From contig NW_025401110.1 in NCBI RefSeq assembly GCF_011075055.1, positions 62,001-126,000 on the forward strand: 64,000 bases of DNA, written 5' to 3'. Positions 11,218 to 24,799 of this stretch are shown here, piece by piece (within the stretch, counting starts at the first letter, position 1; each line of letters opens with the position of its first letter). The notes under the pieces were generated by a model. It had not been told where the DNA came from. It saw only the letters and a list, made by a program, of their open reading frames with translations, and ran no database searches. A program made the translations under genes and the position numbers. This stretch comes from Mangifera indica (lineage: Eukaryota > Streptophyta > Magnoliopsida > Sapindales > Anacardiaceae).

Positions 11218-14200
11218 TTAGTTGATCGGCCAACCTAGTCCGGAGTAAACTGCTTTACGGAAAAGAGGATGCACATCTTCAGTTAGTACCTCAGCTTCCA
11301 GCTTCTTGATACAGGGCCATATCTACCATTATAGAAACACCAATGCAATTGAATTCCTCAGAGACAAAATTACTTTATTTTTTGAGCATGTAGACATTAT
11401 GATTCTTTTGAAGAATGAATTAAAGTAACATAAACGATATGATAAATATACATGTCAGGAACATGTTGTCAGTCATGCAATAAATCCATGGCCTCAATGC
11501 ATCGCTGCATGCCACACTACATGTACTACCATCAATTTGACAGAGAGAAAAAGGAAACAGAAACTCAGACAAATAGCAATGTTTTACCTCAGAAGCATAC
11601 TGCCTTGAGAAGGCCTTGACGTAGCCCAGTGTTGTTAGACACCATTGCTCTTTTTCACCTATGTTGTAAATATCAGTTGTGTTCCCGCCGTTTGACTGAC
11701 TGGAATCATTAAGTGATAAAGCAAATTAACTATCACATCAGCTTGAATGTATTTACATGAGATGGGAAAAATAAAAGAAAAGATGATGGTTGGCATAAGG
11801 AGGAAACCTGTTTTTAGGTCTTCCATTCTCATTGTCCAAGTCCATTGCTGATGAGTCTTCAGTGTCAATGGCCATGGCATCTGCAGGGACAGACTTTAAT
11901 TCCCGCATTGTACCAGTTCTTGATGCATCAGGCAGGCGTTCACTCAATACAGTTGAGAAACTTTTGTAAAGAGAAAGGAACAACGACTGTACATGCCAGT
12001 TGTAGTCGACATAAGAAGCAGAGTTAATGAATTAAGATCAGAAGAATAGAAACATGAATTTATAAAAGAAAAGTACATGATGACAAGTAATATACAGACT
12101 CTTTTAAAATATCCAGCACAATTGTCAAATGACACAGGCCATTACAAGTTTACAACTATCATTATGTTATATAGAAATCAATGCTATACATCACATAAGA
12201 ACGCACAGACAACTAATGCAAGGAAAGTCTGAAGGAGTAATAAGGTTAACTGTTGCCCAGGCCGTAATAAACATTGCCATTCAGTCACCAGTAGTCTCTT
12301 TTCTTGTTCATTCTCAAAGATAATGTACTGAGACTCAAAGGAGGGAGGGGACAGAAAGCCTTATCTCATAGCCTAACCCATTGATTTAAACATCTTTGCG
12401 CTAAAATCAGAGGAATCAAGACATGATCACTAATTCTAAATGAATACCCTTTTTTCTTGCCACAAAGTATATAACCTAGTTTCATACATAATCAAGAGAC
12501 TATCTAAGCTTTCTTCTTTGTCTTTGTTCCCACTAAATTTTTTAAATTCTTAAATGACAGCATCCACTTCATTACACTACAGTAATTTACTGAAAAAATA
12601 GCAGCGAGATCTAAGATAGAGAACTGAGATAATACAGTTAATCTTATAAAACATACCTCATTCTCATCTACTGCTCGAACAAAAAGAGCCTCCTTGGCTT
12701 CTAAAGATTCCTGGGCTGATACCTCCTCTTTCTTTGTTTTTTCAGCTTGTAATTTCAAACGGTTTGTCCTTGCAGGGTTTTCACCAAGAACAGGTTCACC
12801 ATCTACCAGTGTAAGTTTTGACTCAGCAGCCTCCAAATCTGCTTTGGCCTTTGCCGCAGCTTCTTTGGTTAATGCAACATCCTTCTTAAGAGATGCAATC
12901 TCCTTCCTTAGATCACAGATACGATTATATGTTTTGTTAACTGCATTTCTGAGGATCTGTAGAGATTGAAATGGGAAGAAGAGACAGGGAAGATAAAACT
13001 TAAAAGAGAGTTCATAATAATAAATAATTCTAAAAATATTGAGAGGGAAAGCAATTCTGCTAAGCTAGTTTTTAAGTCCTAAACAATTAAAGGGAAAACA
13101 AAATAAAAGTTGTCCTACCATCAGATTAATAGGTATGCAAGCAAGCCACAACATCAGAGTGGTATTCAAGTTTAGTAGTAAAAGCTTTCACCGTAACAAT
13201 TTAGGCTAGCAAAATCATTGTTATTCAGATCAAAATATAAATAACAACAAAGCCTTTGTTTCTCCACTCTCAATTGGATCATTTTAATTAAGAGGAACTC
13301 TATTAGGATTCCAAATGCAAAGTATGAGACTTAGATCCCACATTGAAAAATATGAACTTCTAGTGTGGGGTTTATATACTCTTAGGCTCTCCAATCTCAA
13401 AAACTAGCATTTAAAGTGTGGTTTTCCAAAGGTTCATATCATTTGATATCAAAGTTATCACCACGTCTCCTAGTTGCAATCATACGACACAGGTGATGAC
13501 GCCGACATTGCAGTATTCGCTTAAAGCTAGTAGGGAGCTAGCGCACAACCAGCTCGCATGGGTGTCGGGGTTGTAGAGTGTGGTGGTGTGTTAGGATTCC
13601 AAGTGCAAAGTATGAGACTTGAATCTCATATTGGAAAATATGAGTTTTTAATGTAAGGTTTATACGTCTTAAACTCTCTAATCTTAATAGCTAGTTTTTA
13701 AATTGTGGTTCTACTAAGTTTCTTATCAAACTCTCACATTCGAAAGCATGATATATGAAAGTACTACTTAAGGCAAAAATACGAAATGTTCACATCTCAA
13801 TTGTTTATAGAGAATGATTGTTGAACTTGTTTTGCTAAGGTTAAAGCATGTAATATTTTGACTGGTATTTTAAGATAACTGTTCTTGTCTACTTAACTTG
13901 AAGGAAGTTCTGCTCTCCCATATTTTTGTAATTGAAATTGCTAGATTGATATCATTATTCTCATGCAGGAGAAGAAAAACCATACAATCAGTAGAAAAAA
14001 AAAAATCACACAATTCATTTGGAGAAAACAACTCATAAAGAACTGTGATGATATACCTCCCATGGATGATGAGATGTATGAAATTGGTCAATGCTCGCTG
14101 GAGAGAAGACCCATCTCACAATAGCCAAATTAGAAATAAGACGGTAACCCATCATTCTATCAATTGCTATGGCTGTTATTTGTGCATTGTTCTTCCAGTA

Positions 14201-17200
14201 AGAACTCACTTCTGCTATCAGCATCACTTGCTTGTCCTGATCAGGACAAATTTTTGAAATGACTTGGCCGTACCTCTCCAAGACAGTGATCAAGTGAGTG
14301 AAACTCTTGGATCCAATATCAAGAAGTGTCTGTACCACTACACTGAGGGTTACTTCCAAACCATGAACAGGATATATGCTTTCTTCTACCCATGCAATTA
14401 TTTCACGTGCACTTTGCCTTCCTTTGACCTTACTAGTTAGTTCTGCAGAAAGTGTATATTCCTCATATTTTTCTTGATCATCTTCCGCACTGTACTTGAA
14501 ATTTGGACTGCCTTTTGGGGGAAGCAACTCTTCTAAAGCAGGGGCATTCTCAATGCTCTATATGAATATATATAAAGAGGAAAACAAGTTAAAAAGAAGT
14601 AAAAGCATGCCAAACACAATTAACAGAATAAGATTATCAACAATCACATATGTTAAGAGTTTGTTCATAAACCATTTCCCAAGCCAACACTTATAGCATT
14701 TCTTTATTTAAATGGGAGAAATAGAGATAGACTCTAAATTTACTTTCAAATTATAATCCCAACTGTTCATTGAACTTTGATTATAACTACTCATGAGGCT
14801 ATAAATTGGTAAACATTGAACCAGACCAACGTCTGCTCTGGCATTGCCTACAAAAGAACTCCCAGCCACAGCTCAGTTATCCAGCTGAGCCCACAGCTCC
14901 TTAATATGAGTTCAACATGGTGAGCTCCAAGCAAAGTTCAGAGTAACCAGACTGACATCCCAGCAACAAAATGCTCAAGTATTAAGATGATAGACTGAAT
15001 ACAAAGTCTGGAACCATGTACGGTTCTATGCTCAGTTTAGATTCAAAAAAGATGCATCCTGATCTTGTACCTGCAAAAATCAAGACTACCAATTTGCAAA
15101 GTTTGGACACAAGAATTATGTAAACCATTTCATTCCTAAATTTGAATAATGCTCTACTTTACTTATTGGAACATTTAATACAGAGTACAGACTCATTCAC
15201 ACTCGTTTTACTGCATCAGTTTTGGATAAGTCTGTCTATAAATTTTCCCAGCTCTTAGATAATTACCTGCTTAACTTTGTCCCAGTATGATAGACGAACT
15301 TCCCTTTCCAACACCTCTTGAACAAACAATCGTTGTGGAGCCCACTTAGGGAGTTCTAAGACATAAGCCCATTCTTCCCAAGGCCAGATAAATTGGAAGT
15401 TTGATCTGCCAAAAGAGAAGCCATAAAAAAATAAACACACACCAACTAAAAGGTCCATCAGTAAGAAGAAAAAGTATGGAGGTTAACAATTTTCTTTTTC
15501 TGATAGAAAAACAAAAATATGTATTTGATCCCAAAAAAAGATAAAACAACAGTGGAACAAGCATTCACAGGAATAAAGAGAACCCATCTATCTAAGAAAG
15601 CAGGAATATCAAGTCACTGCAACAGAATGTCAATATTGCACAGGTAGATATTATAGGTTCCACACTTACAGGTGGTGTGAAAACCACGTAATAAACCGTG
15701 TCTGGCACTCCATATCCAAGTCAGCTATTTTCTCAAAAAGTGCACGGACTGCACCAGCAACAACTGCAGGAAAGGCCCCAGGAAGAGCCTGTGCATTAAA
15801 TCTCATTTCAGAAACTTTAATTAACTGCCTTGGAAAAGTTGCTTTCCCAAAACATTTGGGAAAAGAAGACAAAAAGACAGACATGATTTACGCAATATTC
15901 CATATTACCTTACAGAGATCCATAATAACCAATGTGTAATATATTGGCTTGAATGGGGGTTGAGGTAGCAAAAGCAACTACAAGTAAAATAATAAACCAT
16001 TGTTAGCCAGGATACTATGCTGGGCCTTCAACCTACAGCAAGTTTCAATTCCAGCTTTCCATGTAAGATTTAACATTTTACTTTTTAACGTAAACCAAAT
16101 AAACTAGCATTGAAGAATCATCTTGTAGCAATTAAGGAAATCAAACTTTTTGATTCATCAGCATCTCATTTTCACAATCCCAAAAGAATAAACAAATTTG
16201 AAACTGCCACGTTTCCTATGTGCACCTAGTCTCAGCAATCAAATAAAAAGCAATCATGTTTGCAATACTTTTCAGGATTCAGACAAGTTGCAGCGAGAGG
16301 TTGAGGACTGGGATTCTAGAGGGCAATCCCTTTCCAATTTTCAAATGAGATTACAACAATATTCACAAACTGTAGAACTTATTAAACAGTTAAGGACAAG
16401 AAATCAAAATTTTAGAACATATATTAACCCTTGACCCCAAAGTTGCAATACAATAGATTTTCACTTTATTCACAAATAGCAAAAGGTAAAGTTGAAGAAT
16501 TTATTCAAAGGTTCTTCCTTGCCTGTGAGAAGATGGTCTCTGCCATAATATACTCGTATCGGAAGGGCACAGGCAAACTGACCATGAAAGAAGCACATTC
16601 CTTTCGACTAGCTTTGCATGAATCAAGAAACATAAAAATTAAGAACGGCCAAAAGACCTCCAAAAAAAAGATTAAATGGATAGAAAATGAGTCGATCACT
16701 AAGTTTCTTTTTGCAAAGACTTTCCAGAAATAAGCAGAAGCTCAAAACCAGGAATTTAAAATCAAGCTAACCTTTATCAACACAAACAAAAAACAGCAGA
16801 AACCAGAAGCCAGTGGAATAAACCTTTAGAAGAAGATTTATGAAACAACACTTCATATTATTTATTTATTTGATAAGAAACTAAAAAAATACATTAATGA
16901 AAAACAAGATGCATAATATTGAACAAGCAGCCAATGCTAACTGCAGACCATATGTGTTAAGTCATGATAAATGCAACAACTTAGTCAAAATTGAATATAA
17001 GACATACATAATGACAATTATTTCTAGTGTTAGAGAAGAAGAAAGATATCCTCTTCCTGAGAACATCCATTCAATATACAACGATTGTATTGTGATTCAA
17101 CATAGCAAAGATGAGAAGTTTTTGTTAACATCAAACTCACTTATAATTAGAGTACTATCTATCCAATCAATAAAAAAGAAGACACCATAATCAAAACTAT

Positions 17201-20200
17201 AATAATAATTATCAAAGGCATAGACAAACCAGCCACTGAAGAACAAAAGCACATCCAACAAGTACTCCTCCACGATGACGCGATCAATAGGTTGCATATC
17301 CTGTCATCCAAACAAAATGGCAAAAAAGAGAAAAAAAAAATTATATTTTCACCCATGAATAAATCATAATGAACATCAATAGGTTGACATGAATTTAAAA
17401 AAACTGTTAACAGTCTGAAACATGCTGAAATTGTATAAATTCAGAATCTAAATATCATAAAGCATTATAATTTTGAACAGGATTAATATGTAAGTAATTC
17501 CTTCTAGTCCAATATCTAGGATTAATATCATGTACAAGTTCCTATCATAGTAGTTGAATTTTGTATCATACTGTATGATATAACTTTTAAAAAATAAAAT
17601 AATAAAAAAATCGAATTGACGCATCATCAATTTGAAAAATATTACAAATACCTTTGAAATTCTAAAATTTTTCATATACGTCTCTACTACTTTATATCGA
17701 TCCGTATTGATAATATGTATCGTATCGTATAATACGTTCACTGTATCATATCAATTCAATATACTTCATAATACATATCATTTTACACCAGTCGTACCAT
17801 AAAATACGTATCATGTATCATAAAATACTAATAACTATGGTTCTCATCCCTCAAACCCTAGTGAAACGAAAGCCAATCATATGTCTCAAGCAAAACAATA
17901 TATATATATATATAGCTTTAGATAGTTCATAACTTTTTTTCATCTTAATCTTTCTTAAAAAATAATCTAAATCCTATCACAAATATTTTATTCAACTACA
18001 TCATACGCAGAGAAATAAGTGGGCTACTACATAAGTAAAATAGACCCGAAAAGCAGTGGTTAACATAACTCATTCTGATCAACACAGCATATAAAGCTTG
18101 CAAGCAAAAAGAGAAAATCATTCAGTTTCCTTCAAAAATGAAAAACTGGTGGGTTCCTTGTCACAGAACTTGGTATTAAACTTATCAAATTATACAAAAA
18201 ATTTACTAAAATCTCTACTCAAAGATCAGTATCAGTCTTGCCACAAAAATGCTTAAGTCAGAGAAGTCCAATTAGACATGTCCTATTAGGGAACTAAAGT
18301 TAGGCAGGTGAAAAAGTTAAAGAGGCCAAAGAAAAATCCGTTTTCCACCAAAAGAAAATCTTCATAACTGTAGGTCCACACATAATCTAGCCTGTGTTTT
18401 TTAATCTTTATGGATATAAAAAATGGCAAATTTGGGATAAAGACTTAATAAAGCTTCATCTTTTGCTAATCCAAAAGCCTGATATGTGTGGCATAAAAAG
18501 CTAATGTCAATAAATTCAGTAAATAAAGTTTGCACAACCATGAAACATTTATATTGCAAACCTCAAGATTTACGACTACCAAAACATAAAAACATAGATT
18601 AACATATTGATATTAACAATCATGAAAAGATATTTAAAATTACTACCTCACTCTTACTTGTCGAAAATATATTAAGCCTGCATATCCTTTGAGGATACTT
18701 CAAATCTGCTTCATGCTTTTGTTCACCATAAGTTATCCCAGAAAACGTTGAAGCTGGATTAGGTTGCTCAGGGCAGTTTACTGCCCCAAATTCATGAGAC
18801 TTCCCAGAAACCAGTTGAGCTTCAAATGAAAGGTGAGGCCTTGGAACTGGCAAATAAAAGTACATAACACAAGCTCAAGAAGAGCAAAAAAATAGCTTTT
18901 ATCACAAGAGTTAATCATGAAACAGAAGATGGATTAGTGTACAACTAATTCAATCAATCACAATAAGGAATATTGTGAATCAATAATTGTTCAATTGCAC
19001 TCTGATAAAATTCACAGTTAAGCATCACTTTTCTGTAGAACCCCAAGGGGTTGTGCTTAATGGTAAAAGCTTTTACTTTTAGAGCTCAACAGCACAAAGG
19101 CTATTCTTCACCAGGTAGAAAAGCTTCTGTCAAAGCGAAAGATTTGATCCAACAGAAATCCCCTTGGGGACACATACTTGAGATATTATAATCTACAAGC
19201 TTCCTAACTCCCAAGGTTGTAGGATCTAGAAGTAGCACTCATCTTTAGCGAACACTTGAGATATCAAATTGGAAAGAAAGTATTAGTTGTCACAAAAGTT
19301 ATTTTTTTCTTCTATCTCTACATGTTTCAGTGATTAGAAAAACCCTTCATAGCTAATTTTGAAAATATAAAATCAATCATATACAAAAGTAAAATAACAA
19401 AAATCAAATAAAAAAGCTGCAAGTAACTTCAAGAAGTTATAATGAAAGTTCTTCAAAGTATTTTCAACGACAAACCAAAAGAATAAAATAATAATAAGTA
19501 AATGTTGGTTAGCTTAATATCCATCCTCCATGGACCTATTACCACTATAAACTGAACTATCTCATTAATGAATGAACTGAAAAAGAAATAAAGTGAGCTA
19601 AAAGTAACATTACCACTATCAACTTTCCATCCATTGTTTGATAGGGTTTGAATCCGCTCCCACAAATCTTCCAAGAAATCCTGAACATAAAAAATCAAAA
19701 CACATTGATGAAGCAAAGGGATATCCTAGATAAATCAAAAACTAAAATTTTGTTCAGCAGATTGTGCATGGCCAAAGCCTTATAGAAGAATGAATGCCAA
19801 GCAATAATAGTAGCATCTGAAGAAAGGATCATTAGTTTCTTTCACAAATGTGTCCTCCTCCAGTTGATGATGTAAAAACTCAGTTTTAGGAGTATGGGTG
19901 ATAAATGCTTTGATATCTCATCCAACTCATGCGATCAGAACAACATCCTGGCAATGCTTAATAGTAAATAAGTAACTCAAAATTATAATAGGACTGAAGA
20001 TAGATAGGGACTCGAAGAAGGATATATAACTTCATTGCCATTCTGAAGAACTATGCTTAGAAAATCTTCACAGCCTAATTTTTATAATCAGAAAAAGCAT
20101 GAATCCTTAGTACATTATAAGAATTCTGTATTTCCTGTGCTGTTCTTTACAGCTTTGCAAGTTATATATGCTACAATGCAGTTCATTTATAAAGTGTACA

Positions 20201-23200
20201 ATAGAAGCATAGGACACAAGTAGTTGATGTTTTAGTCACAAGCCATATAGTGCTATAGTTGACACAGAAAACATTTGATTTTCCTAGTTCAATTGGGAAA
20301 GAATAATGGTGTTAGTTACATGGGCAAGAAGGTATGCACAACAAGAAAACACACCTTGAACTACATTTCAAAATCTAATGATTGATATCGAAATGCAAGA
20401 ATTTGTTCCTAAAAGAAAAATGTTATAGCATATAACACTTAAACAACAAAATCCCAGCAGAATTATCAATGATACAGAGACCATACCTTTTCAACAACAC
20501 CCTTCCCAGACTCATCATCATCCTCCTCAAAGAAAGACAAACCAGTGTCTGTAGCACGCCTTCTAATGCTTAAATAGGCTTCTAAGCCAAGCATGACCCT
20601 ATCAATTTCTTCAGGGACTTGCTGAACGTTAATAAGTATTGTCAGCTGACAGAAAAAAGATAAACTTGTGTGCATTTTGAGTGAGGACAATTCAACTCTG
20701 AAGCTGAGAAAGAAGTAAGCAAAACACACGTAGAATACAGTAACAAGCAACTATCACCAAAGCTAGTAAATTATTAATGCCGCCTAAGCTTATAAAAATT
20801 AAAATCCAAAAAAGTCGAAACCAAAGTGCAAGCATATTACCAACAATGTAATTGCTTCCCACAACCAAAGAATCAGATACACTGCTCCATATTCACTTCA
20901 CTACATCCAATAAATTATAGACAATTAATGAAATCAAAACCCCAGGTTAAAGCTTACCAAATTATTTAAATTTCTGTTCCAAATGTCAAACATAAGTGAA
21001 AAAACCAGTAACACCAATAATAAGTTATAAGATCCTCCAAAACATCCAGAGTAGCCTAGTTGACATAAATAAACAGCAAAATTAAAAAATATATATCCAG
21101 TTTGTACAGAAAAACAAAATAAAATAAGCAATAACACCAGTAATAAGTATAAGATCCAAAGTAACAGGAAATCATGTCAGCAAACTTCGGAAAACTATCT
21201 CCAAAGCACCAAAATATACATCACCTCAACAAGTTCCGCACCTCCCCATGGGAGACAAGACAAGATGCATGTTACGTAAAAATCAGCACATGCTTGCCAT
21301 GAGGGATTTCCTTTCTCCTCATCAACTGTAGTTGCAGCTGATGATAATAATGTTTCAAAAACAACTACAAGCGAACCAGGTTGTAGAACTTTGCTACACA
21401 TCTGAAGGACATAGATTAAAGAACAAAATTAACAATTTTCTCACAATATTAGGTATTTGCAAAATCTTAAATAAATAAACATTAAAACCTTATCTCAAAA
21501 AAATCTAATATCTAAGTGAATATCCTGAGAGAATAATGAAAAACAGCAGGACTTAATATCTCCATCTGGATGAATGATCCTCAAATTCATAAATTTATAA
21601 GAACTCTGATCTTTTGTATATATGATTAGCTGGAATGGTTTTCCTTATTAGCCAGCCCAGCCCAGCCCATGTGGCGGCACCTAGTAAAGCATCATAAGCT
21701 TTATGCAAAACATACGCTTCATGCGATCATACCAAAAGCAAGCAAAACCCCTCATCTTCACTCTTTACACATAACAGGGTTGTAAAAAGATTCTAAGACA
21801 CACTCTACATATTATGCATCACATCCACAATAAGTGAACACTATCCACCAAGAAACATGTTATATAGCCACATCACATGGTTACATGTGATTTAATTTAT
21901 AACTTCTTCCAACATATTTTCCTACAAGGTCTTGGTGTAAACCATAATAGCTAAAGTGGCACAGATGTAGAAAAACAGGCAAGTCATCTATCCTCTCAGA
22001 ATTTTGGCTCAAAATGAAAAATTAAAATTCAAAGCAAACATGCCAGTCCTTTTCCACTTAACAAAACCTTTACAACAACACACGTACCATAGCAGTTAGA
22101 AATCGCATCAAAATACGAATTTGATCACAGTTTCCAGAACCTAAGGCATCCTGTAAAATCCCCCACATAGAGAGTCAGAACATTATTCAGGGAAAATATT
22201 ATTACTATTTACAGACAGTGAATTTACATCCCTACCAGCTGATAACAAGCTATAACATCTACTCAAGTATATCATTTGCATGACCCCAGCTCAAAAATTG
22301 GTTTGCCTATCATCCATCATTTCAAAATAGACAATAAACTGTAAAAATAACTAGTAAACTTTGACTGGACTTTCTCACCTGAAAAGTAGTTTGAGTATTC
22401 TCCACTAGTTTCTTAACAAAGTCCTCATTTTCCAAGTTCAACAAACCAACCTGACTCAGAGAAAATAGAGAGAGGTTTATAAAATTACATAGGATATGCC
22501 AACTGAGCAGGAATCTGAAGAACATAAAATAAAGGAAAAAAGGAAGCTAGTTTCAGATATGACTTATAGAAGCGATCAACTATCAAAAAGCACACTATTA
22601 AAAACCAAGATGTCCTTTTTCTGTACATCTAAGATAAAAAGGATGACTCATTAACATAAGTTACATGATTCAGATGCTTATTAATTTGCTTTTAATGATA
22701 GTAATAAGGGAGAAGAAATGAAATTAAAGCCCCATAGAAATACTGAAAATAGTAATCAACCCAGAGACAAGAAGTCCTCTTGATGAACCAAGTGTTTTTG
22801 ATAAAGGAAAATGTGCCAAAATCTTGCAAATTTAGGATTAACTTCATCTGCAACCAAGAGACAAAGGAAAATGTGTGTATATCTCGCACACTTAGGGGTC
22901 ATTTCCATCCTTGATCATGAGATACTAAGAGAAATTGTTTTACTTTGAGGTTCATGCTAGCTGGTGGTTGTTTTCTCTCTCAATTAGAATTTGGTGAGAA
23001 AAATTAGTGACTGATTAAAAATATTCCCATCTGTATTATTCAGAATTCAAGTCCTTAAGAGGAAAACACACAACTTGGTACACAAGCCCAAAGTAAAAGT
23101 AATAAGCTTTTGATAGGGTCAATGGACTTCAATATCTACCCCACACCATAATATTTATACATGCTTACACTCTGCCAATTGAAAGATATCCAAGAAAACA

Positions 23201-23907
23201 TTTGTGCTAAATTCACATTAATTTGAACATGACGTGTGAAAGTAGAAAGAATATCATCCAAGGATTAGAAACAAAAACAAAGAAGAGACCAGAATGAGGA
23301 CATAAGAAGTAGCCTACCAATGTCCCATATAAAGGAATTTTGTGAGGAATTTTTTGCGCACATTGTAGAAGGTACTGCCAAGAAGAAGAAAGTAATTAAG
23401 TCAGCATGTTTATGATAGTTGAACCATACAAAAAGAGACATTCAGCTAACAAATAATTACTTATTCTGTGAACACACAAATCTCTGTTAGAAAAACAGGT
23501 ACAGTAACACAAGTACAAGAGTATCAAACATTAAAATTAATGACTATAACACAGCTAGACAAGCAAGTGCCTAAAAAAGTGTGCAAGTCCAATACATACC
23601 AGCCACTATATACATGCAATAACAATTAAATCAACAAAACAAGAATAACCTTGATTTGCAAATGAATGTATCATAATGATTTTTTAACACACAATTACAT
23701 ATGAACAAACTAGAAATCCCAAACTTTATTATAACTCGATAGAACCATTGTTAGTTCTAAGTTATAATTATTGTCACCTACATTCCATAAATACTGCAAA
23801 ATGTAGAGTTGTCAGTCAGACAAAATTGTTAATTACCAGAGCTTCTTTCAAGAACCTAAACTACTTTTTTCTGCTGACAGGTACTAATATAATATTAAGC
23901 ACTTATT

Positions 23908-23987
<80 letters not shown>

Positions 23988-24799
23988 TCAAATATAATAA
24001 TAAATTTGAGGGTTCAATTACACACATGCCCAGAGAAGTGCCATCACAGTTGGTAATGCTTTGGGGAATTCCAGCTTACTTAAAGGTAGAACTTCTAATA
24101 ACCATGCATCATGTTTAAAACTTAATATTGGACTCTAAGCTTCTCTGTTATTGGCGTATTAAACTTAAAACCTGTAAATTATTGCAAATGTGGTGTTTGA
24201 AATCAATGCCTACTGATTGGTGAATGACCTATTTTTCATCATCCAAATTAAAAACTTTCAAACTGACTTTTCCAGCCTTAAATATTCTTTGGCCAGTACT
24301 GCAGATTCGCACTATCATCTCTAGCATATTCATCATAAACATTCCCAAAACCATTACTATCTTTTTCTTTTATGATCTCGTAAATTTCTGCCCACAAAAA
24401 AATCAAACAGAAAACTAAACCCTCAGAAAAATTAAACATATAAAGTGCAAGTAAGTTCAATTTTCATAAATTCAAAACTTACAACATTAGTTTAAAGTTC
24501 GTGAAATAGGAACATAAGAAAAGAAATTTACGGGCAAAATATCGTTAGCTGAGTGTTCGAGCTCTCGCCGAAGTACGCTGAAGCATGTTTCCTGCAAAAT
24601 CAGAATCAAAACAACCTTCAGTACATGCATTTCACGTGATAACAAAGAAAGCGAAACGACATACAAAAATGAACAGAGGAGAGAGAGAGAATGCCAGCGA
24701 AAGAATTGTACGGACAATGTGATCTTTGAAGTCGCCAGAGGTGCCATACTCGGGACACTTGTCGCCGATTCGTAAGAGGAGACTCTTCCAACTGCTCAT
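11218..24799 (-). CDS. CBP80: Nuclear cap-binding protein subunit 1, CBP80 / ABH1 (19 exons, complete)
   Basis: CBP80 and CBP20 form the nuclear cap-binding complex, which acts in pre-mRNA splicing, primary microRNA processing and, in Arabidopsis (ABH1), ABA responses. The 19 exons give 2595 nt, 864 aa, close to the roughly 850 of the family, with every junction in phase. Exons: 24799-24716, 24591-24532, 23374-23318, 22450-22379, 22150-22088, 21401-21225, 20621-20487, 19680-19614, 18846-18647, 17300-17230, 16607-16523, 15977-15909, 15788-15670, 15405-15267, 14557-14057, 12956-12657, 11986-11808, 11699-11588, 11322-11218. The protein starts MSSWKSLLLRIGDKCPEYGT. Recognisable blocks include WGGAELVEQVPEEIDRV, FIWPWEEWAYVL and DRMMGYRLISNLAIVRWVFS, spread over three MIF4G-like helical domains. 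Exon 16 encodes a charged coiled coil. The intron after exon 11 uses a GC donor (CAG/GCAAGG). Introns carry a TRIM element and a microsatellite. Confidence 0.96.
13296..13733. mobile_element. TRIM (miniature LTR retroelement) in a CBP80 intron
   Basis: Two direct terminal repeats of about 140 bp (13301-13441 and 13589-13728) are flanked by an identical 5-bp target duplication, AACTC, at 13296-13300 and 13729-13733. The right repeat begins TGTTAGGATTCC; the left begins TATTAGGATTCC. Both end in ATCA or TTCA-like CA. A decayed tRNA-Met primer site (TTTGATATCAAAG, compare TGGTATCAGAG) follows the left repeat at once. The interior is only 147 bp and codes for nothing. It lies between exons 15 and 16 of CBP80. 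The repeats have diverged visibly, so it is old. Confidence 0.85.
19035..19255. repeat. Possible tRNA-derived SINE in a CBP80 intron
   Basis: The segment carries an A-box-like TGTGCTTAATGGTAAAAGC and a B-box-like GATTTGATCC about 95 bp downstream. It is bracketed by CCCCAAGGGG and CCCCTTGGGG. It sits in the intron between exons 8 and 9. Boundaries are uncertain, and a nearby ACTTGAGATAT pair (about 19170 and 19253) may or may not be related. Confidence 0.3.
23909..23984. repeat. Compound microsatellite (CT)23(CA)15
   Basis: Perfect CT repeats (23909-23954) pass directly into perfect CA repeats (23955-23984). They sit inside the large second intron of CBP80. On the transcript strand this reads (TG)15(AG)23. 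A repeat this long and perfect should be polymorphic between individuals. Confidence 0.97.

Noticed and set aside
10930..14860. ACCAACGTYTGCTCT shared by 10938-10956 and 14823-14840
   Set aside because: Too short and isolated to call a repeat family; probably chance or a very old fragment.
21721..21734. ATGCGATCATACCA, identical to a piece of plant 5S rRNA
   Set aside because: Only 14 bases match, and the rest of the 5S gene and its promoter are absent, so neither a 5S gene nor a Cassandra-type element can be supported.
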